Shown here in pieces: positions 5,732 through 8,847 of a stretch of 8,847 bases of DNA. This DNA is from Actinomycetota bacterium. Its GTDB lineage: Bacteria; Actinomycetota; Acidimicrobiia; Spongiisociales; ZC4RG35. Each line of letters begins with the position of its first letter. Position 1 is the stretch's first letter. The notes beneath the pieces were generated by a model. That model ran no database searches. It worked only from the letters and a program-made list of their open reading frames with translations, and was not told where the DNA came from. A program made the position numbers and the translations under genes. The stretch covers positions 1 to 8,847 of the forward strand of contig QGUS01000052.1 of the NCBI GenBank assembly GCA_003242515.1. Direction: 5' to 3'.

Positions 5732-6124
5732 GTGGCCCCCATGTCCAGGCGCAACGTGTCTTCCGGTGCGCCCTACGAGCCCCGGATCGGCTTCTCCAGG
5801 GCGGTCCGCGTGGGCGACCGTGTGGTGGTCGCGGGCACCGCTCCCATCTGGCCCGACGACTCCGTCGACCCGGATCCGGCCGTCCAGGCACGGCGGTGCA
5901 TCGAGATCATGCTGGACGCCCTGGCGCAGGCAGGAGGCCGTCCGGAAGACGTGGTCCGGACCCGGATGTACCTGACCGATGCCGCGTTTGCGGAAGCCGT
6001 GGGGGAGGTCCACGGCGAGTTCTTCTCCGAAATCCGGCCGGCCGCGACGATGGTCGTCGTAGCGGGTCTGCTCGATCCCCGCTGGAAGGTGGAGATGGAG
6101 TTGGAGGCGGTCGTCTCCGGCTGA
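5732..6124 (+). CDS. RidA family protein (YjgF/YER057c/UK114), Arg105-lacking type
   Basis: This 130-residue cytoplasmic protein has the full RidA-family fold, which trimerises and in canonical members hydrolyses reactive enamine/imine intermediates from PLP enzymes. Visible family segments are FSRAVRVGDRVVVAGTAP (21-38), CIEIMLDALAQAGGRPEDVVRTRMYLTD read from residue 56, FFSEIRPAATMVVVAGL (97-113) and KVEMELEAVV (119-128). In E. coli RidA the substrate carboxylate is held by Arg105 in PARSCVEV; here the matching segment is PAATMVVV, with Ala in that place. It therefore belongs to a Rid subgroup that may not deaminate imines. GTG at 5732 is preferred from ribosome binding site spacing; the ATG at 5741 would remove three residues. 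It is divergent from the transglycosylase gene (54-base gap) and 56 bases upstream of msrA on the same strand. Confidence 0.88.
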   Translation: MAPMSRRNVSSGAPYEPRIGFSRAVRVGDRVVVAGTAPIWPDDSVDPDPAVQARRCIEIMLDALAQAGGRPEDVVRTRMYLTDAAFAEAVGEVHGEFFSEIRPAATMVVVAGLLDPRWKVEMELEAVVSG

Positions 6125-6151
6125 GGTGGCGGGAAGGGGAGGCCCCCGGTC

Positions 6152-6163
6152 ATGGTTGACTAG
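6152..6163 (+). CDS. Possible 3-codon leader mini-ORF (Met-Val-Asp) before msrA
   Basis: ATG GTT GAC TAG at 6152-6163 is preceded by GGGGAGG (6136-6142) at a 9-base spacing, the same element and spacing used by the RidA-family and tail-anchored genes here. The stop codon lies just before the msrA ribosome binding site at 6168-6174. It could be a translational leader for msrA or a chance occurrence; a sequence this short proves nothing by itself. Confidence 0.2.
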   Translation: MVD

Positions 6164-6167
6164 GGGC

Positions 6168-6174
6168 GAGGAGG
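6168..6174 (+). promoter_or_regulatory. Strong ribosome binding site GAGGAGG for msrA
   Basis: GAGGAGG lies 6 bases before the ATG at 6181 and fixes that start, which also matches the N-terminus of actinobacterial MsrA proteins. Confidence 0.7.
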
Positions 6175-6180
6175 TCGCAC

Positions 6181-6822
6181 ATGTTTGGTCGCTTCGACAA
6201 GCAGACGATGCCGGCGCCGGTGGAGGCCCTGCCGGGGCGTGACGAGCCGATGCCGGTGACGAACAGTCATTTCATCCACGGCAGGCCGATCAAGGGTCCG
6301 TTCCCCGAGGGCATCGAGACCGCCGTCTTCGGCATGGGCTGTTTCTGGGGCGCGGAGCGACGGTTCTGGAGCCTGCCGGGCGTCTACACGACCGCGGTCG
6401 GCTACTCGGGCGGCTACACCCCGAACCCGACCTACGAGGAGGTGTGCACCGGCGGGACCGGCCATGCCGAGGTGGTGCTGGTCGCATACGACCCGAAGGT
6501 GATCTCCTACGACGAACTGCTCCGGGTGTTCTGGGAGACCCACGACCCGACCCAGGGCTACCGCCAGGGCGGTGACATCGGCACCCAGTACCGGTCGGCC
6601 ATCTACACGACCACGGACGAGCAGCTCGACATGGCGAAGCGGTCGGTGGACGTCTACCAGGCGGTCCTGACCGAGAACGGCTGGGGCGAGATCACCACGG
6701 AGATCGCCCCGCTCGGGGACTTCTACTACGCCGAGGACTACCACCAGCAGTACCTCGGGAAGAACCCCGACGGCTACGACTGCCACGCCCGCACGGGCAT
6801 CGACTACCCCGGCCTCGGCTGA
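6181..6822 (+). CDS. msrA: Peptide-methionine (S)-S-oxide reductase MsrA
   Basis: MsrA reduces methionine-S-sulfoxide in proteins using a catalytic cysteine that is regenerated by thioredoxin. The 213-residue product carries the signature FGMGCFWGAERRFW (50-63) with catalytic Cys54. Further conserved blocks are VGYSGGYTPNPTYEEVCTGGTGHAEVV read from residue 73, FWETHDPTQGYRQGGDIGTQYRSAIY from 117, and FYYAEDYHQQYLGKNPDGY from 181. The N-terminal extension with LPGRDEP (17-23) is shared with Streptomyces-type MsrA. The usual C-terminal resolving cysteines (GYCG...C) are altered: only Cys201 remains, in GYDCHARTG and shifted by one residue, so Cys201 is the probable sole C-terminal resolving cysteine; Cys89 is the only other. 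No signal peptide, so it acts in the cytoplasm. It follows the RidA-family gene on the same strand and converges with the S41 peptidase pair. Confidence 0.95.
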   Translation: MFGRFDKQTMPAPVEALPGRDEPMPVTNSHFIHGRPIKGPFPEGIETAVFGMGCFWGAERRFWSLPGVYTTAVGYSGGYTPNPTYEEVCTGGTGHAEVVLVAYDPKVISYDELLRVFWETHDPTQGYRQGGDIGTQYRSAIYTTTDEQLDMAKRSVDVYQAVLTENGWGEITTEIAPLGDFYYAEDYHQQYLGKNPDGYDCHARTGIDYPGLG

Positions 6823-6841
6823 GGGCCCACACGACTGGTCC

Positions 6842-6880
6842 CACCACCTGCCGGGGGGTGATCAGGGAGAGGCAGTGGTG
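6842..6880 (+). terminator. Long-stem hairpin 20 bases downstream of msrA, possible terminator
   Basis: CACCACCTGCC (6842-6852) pairs with GGCAGTGGTG (6871-6880): ten base pairs with one bulged base and an 18-base loop. It begins 20 bases after the msrA stop. There is no T-tract, so it would be a non-canonical terminator of the kind often proposed in high-GC Actinomycetota. Confidence 0.35.
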
Positions 6881-6963
6881 CGCGGGGCCTGATCTCCGGC
6901 GGGCCGGGGATCCGGTCGCGGTTCCCGGAGCCGGACACGAAGGCGTGGCCTCGGGTGAGATGG

Positions 6964-6979
6964 GGTGACGGGGGTCACC
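6964..6979. terminator. Perfect hairpin in the convergent intergenic region
   Basis: GGTGAC and GTCACC form a perfect 6-bp stem around a GGGG tetraloop. It lies between the convergent msrA and S41 peptidase genes. It can form in RNA from either strand and has no T-tract. It could help termination or be a protein-binding palindrome. Confidence 0.3.
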
Positions 6980-6990
6980 GCAAGCCGGAT

Positions 6991-7006
6991 CGCCGGAAGG
7001 CCGGCG
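6991..7006 (-). terminator. Perfect hairpin just downstream of the S41 peptidase stop
   Basis: CGCCGG and CCGGCG form a perfect 6-bp GC stem around AAGG. It starts 10 bases after the minus-strand S41 stop at 7017-7019. With the hairpin at 6964-6979 it makes two consecutive stems downstream of the peptidase operon, but no T-tract follows. Confidence 0.35.
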
Positions 7007-7016
7007 GCGTCGCCCG

Positions 7017-8396
7017 TCAACCGGCGGCCAGGACCGCCGCCACCACTTCCTCGGTGCCGGCGAGCGGGTCGATCTCGACCGGCACGTCGGGGCTGATCCC
7101 GATCCCGCCGAAGTCGTGCCCGCCCGGGGTGACCCAACGGGCGATGGTGAGACGCAGCGCGCCGCCGTTCGACAGGTCGAAGCGCTGCTGGACGGTGTTC
7201 TTCCCGAAGGTGCTCTCCCCGAAGACCCGGGCCCGCCCGCGCTCCTGGAGCACACCCGAGACGACCTCGGAGGCGGAGGCGCTGCCGCCGTTGACGACCA
7301 CGTCGACCTTCACGCCCCCCGGGACGACGGCGTTGCCGTTGACCCGGTAGGGGAGACGGATGCCACCCGGGGCCTCCGTCACCAGGACCTCGCCGTCGGG
7401 CAGGAACACCGAGGCTACGGAGATGGCGACGTCGAGGTAGCCGCCCGGGTTGTCGCGGAAGTCGATCACCAGATGGTCGACGCCCCTGGAGAGCAGGTCG
7501 AGGACCGCCCGCTCGAACTGGTCCTCCGCGCCGTTGGAGAACTGATACAGCTTCACGTACCCGACCCCGTCGACGATCTCATGCTCCAGGGCGGGGATCT
7601 CGACGGCGGCCCGCACGATGGTCACCTCGAACACCTCGCCGGACCGGTCGATGGTGAGTCGAACGGGGGTGCCGGCCGGACCCCGGACCAGGGAGGTCAC
7701 CTCGTCGAGGCTCAGGCCGGTGATCGCCTCGCCGTCGACGGCGAGGATCACGTCGTCGGCCATGAGTCCGGCCTCGCGGGCCGGAGCCCCCTCGAAGGTG
7801 CCCCGGATGATCACCCGGCAGGTCTCGGAGATGATCGTGCAGGTCTTGTTGTCGCCCTCGATGGTCTCGTCCTCGGCGTTGACCAGCGCCCCGATGCCCT
7901 CGATCTGGCCGGTGTCCTCCTCCTCGAGCCGCTCGACGGTCTCCGGGTCCATGTATCCCGAGTAGACGTCGAGGGCCCCGGCGACCAGGGCGGTGACGAT
8001 CGCCTCGGCGGTCGTGGCGTCGTCGAGCCCGAGCGATGCGGCGGCCTCGCAGACCGGGCGGAACTCGGTCGCCGGGAGCGGGCAGGTGAGGGGGTCGTTC
8101 GTCTTGCCGGTCGCCAGCTCCTCGAGCTGCTCGACGGCGGCGCGGGCCAGGTCGGCGGCGCCGATCGGGTCGACGTAGTTGGTCGTGACGAGATCGACGA
8201 CCTCGCAGACGATGCGGACCTCCTCGGGGGAGGTCGAGCAGTCGGGCATCACCACCTCGCGCCCGTCGCCGTTGGACCCGGTGACCACGGTGGTCACGGT
8301 CGTCACGGGGCTGGTGGTCGTCGTGGTGGCTGCGGGCCGGTCGCAGGCGGCGACGAACAGGGCGAGGACGGCCAGAAGGGCGGCGAGGCGTCTCAC
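7017..8396 (-). CDS. S41 family C-terminal processing peptidase (CtpA-like), lipoprotein
   Basis: This 459-residue exported serine peptidase of the S41 (Tsp/CtpA) family cleaves proteins near their C-termini outside the membrane. A lipoprotein signal ends in LFVAAC, making Cys18 the lipidated residue, and is followed by a Thr-rich linker (24-38). A helical N-terminal region spans about 55-160. A PDZ domain (about 167-262, with EGAPAREAGLMADDVILAVDG) leads into the protease core: FRDNPGGYLD (313-322), NGGSASASEVVSGVL (369-383) and GESTFGKNTVQ (393-403). Ser374 and Lys399 are the catalytic dyad, 25 residues apart as in characterised members. Extra cysteine pairs stand at 53/64, 105/116 and 186/193, the last inserted in the PDZ domain. 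The start is GTG at 8394-8396, with GGAGG (8404-8408) seven bases upstream; the upstream paralogue's stop overlaps it in GTGA. Family is certain; the substrate is unknown. Confidence 0.93.
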   Translation of the reverse strand: MRRLAALLAVLALFVAACDRPAATTTTTSPVTTVTTVVTGSNGDGREVVMPDCSTSPEEVRIVCEVVDLVTTNYVDPIGAADLARAAVEQLEELATGKTNDPLTCPLPATEFRPVCEAAASLGLDDATTAEAIVTALVAGALDVYSGYMDPETVERLEEEDTGQIEGIGALVNAEDETIEGDNKTCTIISETCRVIIRGTFEGAPAREAGLMADDVILAVDGEAITGLSLDEVTSLVRGPAGTPVRLTIDRSGEVFEVTIVRAAVEIPALEHEIVDGVGYVKLYQFSNGAEDQFERAVLDLLSRGVDHLVIDFRDNPGGYLDVAISVASVFLPDGEVLVTEAPGGIRLPYRVNGNAVVPGGVKVDVVVNGGSASASEVVSGVLQERGRARVFGESTFGKNTVQQRFDLSNGGALRLTIARWVTPGGHDFGGIGISPDVPVEIDPLAGTEEVVAAVLAAG

Positions 8397-8847
8397 CGCG
8401 CCGCCTCCACGGCGGCCTGGATCAGATCGTCGAGGGTCATGTCCTGGGGCAACTCCATTTCGACGTCGGGCTGCAGCCCGCCGTTCCCGACGGATGCTCC
8501 ACCGGGGGACAGCCAGCGTGCCACTGCCACATGGAGACGGCCCCCGTTGCGCAGGTCGAAGGCTATTTGCACGGCATCTTTACCGAAGGTGGGGGTGCCC
8601 AACACCACGGCGTCCCGGCGGTCCCGCAACGCCGCGGCCAGGATCTCGGCGGCCGACGCGGTGCCGCCGTTCACCAGGACGATGACCCGCCCCTCCGTGG
8701 CCAGCCCGCCGCCGAGCGAGTCGATGGGCACGTCGCCCTGGATCGGCTCCACCTCCCACAGGATCGGCCCATCGGAGACGAACTGGCTGGCCACGTCGAC
8801 CACCAGGCGCCGGTACGCCCACGGGTTGTGTCGAGGCGCGCAGCTCG
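8393..8847 (-). CDS. S41 family peptidase paralogue, C-terminal part only (cut by right edge)
   Basis: The last ~151 codons of a second S41 peptidase are present; the 5' end lies beyond the window. The core is recognisable: VVDVASQFVSDGPI, then VLVNGGTASAAEILAAALRD with the catalytic Ser in the TAS position, and VLGTPTFGKDAVQ with Lys exactly 25 residues later, so the dyad is intact. The end, ARWLSPGGASVGNGGLQPDVEME, matches the downstream paralogue's ARWVTPGGHDFGGIGISPDVPVE closely enough to suggest duplication. At the window edge the expected NPGG motif reads RHNPWAYRR, which looks damaged. The TGA at 8393-8395 overlaps the GTG of the next gene by 4 bp, so the two are translationally coupled. 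No start can be assigned; a GTG at 8801 is internal. It is probably exported like its partner. Confidence 0.87.
   Translation of the reverse strand, partial: SCAPRHNPWAYRRLVVDVASQFVSDGPILWEVEPIQGDVPIDSLGGGLATEGRVIVLVNGGTASAAEILAAALRDRRDAVVLGTPTFGKDAVQIAFDLRNGGRLHVAVARWLSPGGASVGNGGLQPDVEMELPQDMTLDDLIQAAVEAAR

Noticed and set aside
4358..6124. A long plus-strand frame of 588 codons ending in the RidA-family protein
   Set aside because: Only the last ~130 codons are real. The rest is the Leu/Gly/Val-rich antisense of the transglycosylase gene. A ribosome binding site and GTG at 5732 mark the true start.
6136..6147. GGGG-AGG-CCCC as a terminator between the RidA-family gene and msrA
   Set aside because: The stem is only 4 bp with a 3-base loop and no T-tract; it is better explained as a ribosome binding site next to a C-run.
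6156..6161. TTGACT as a -35 promoter box for msrA
   Set aside because: A -10 box 17 bases downstream would fall at or inside the msrA start codon, and no TA...T element is there.

Overview
This is a GC-rich, densely coding window from a bacterial chromosome. It is most likely Actinomycetota and plausibly class Acidimicrobiia. The clues are GC-biased third codon positions, frequent GTG/TTG starts, 4-bp GTGA gene overlaps, an MsrA with the N-terminal extension seen in actinobacterial homologues, and two exported proteins with poly-threonine linkers, a habit I associate with Acidimicrobiia. The lineage call is inference. There are no RNA genes, CRISPR arrays, insertion sequences or phage genes.

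Layout, left to right. The first ~140 bases are low-complexity G/C tracts, including a run of 15 G, and read like a damaged contig end. They garble the 3' end of a minus-strand ATP-dependent DNA ligase (LigC-like), of which only the N-terminal half of the nucleotidyltransferase domain is readable. A divergent plus-strand pair follows: a YihY/BrkB family membrane protein and an acidic 189-residue protein I do not recognise. The latter ends tail-to-tail, sharing a CTAG palindrome as both stop codons, with a minus-strand tail-anchored protein of unknown function. Divergent from that is a tightly coupled plus-strand pair: a tandem universal stress protein and a TerC-family membrane protein (GTGA overlap).

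The middle and right hold a minus-strand secreted lytic transglycosylase (signal peptide, coiled coil, Thr-rich linker, SLT domain with Glu309). Divergent from it are a RidA-family protein lacking the canonical substrate-binding Arg and an MsrA methionine sulfoxide reductase. A convergent intergenic region with three hairpins separates msrA from two overlapping minus-strand S41 (CtpA-like) peptidases: a complete lipoprotein and, upstream of it, the C-terminal part of a paralogue cut by the right edge.

The genes fall into a repair/stress group (ligase, UspA-TerC, RidA, MsrA) and a cell-envelope group (BrkB-like protein, tail-anchored protein, transglycosylase, two exported peptidases). I see no new multi-gene system. 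The points most worth a second look are the coiled-coil/SLT architecture, the tandem S41 pair with extra cysteines, the UspA-TerC coupling, a mini-ORF in front of msrA, and sequence damage at both edges of the window.
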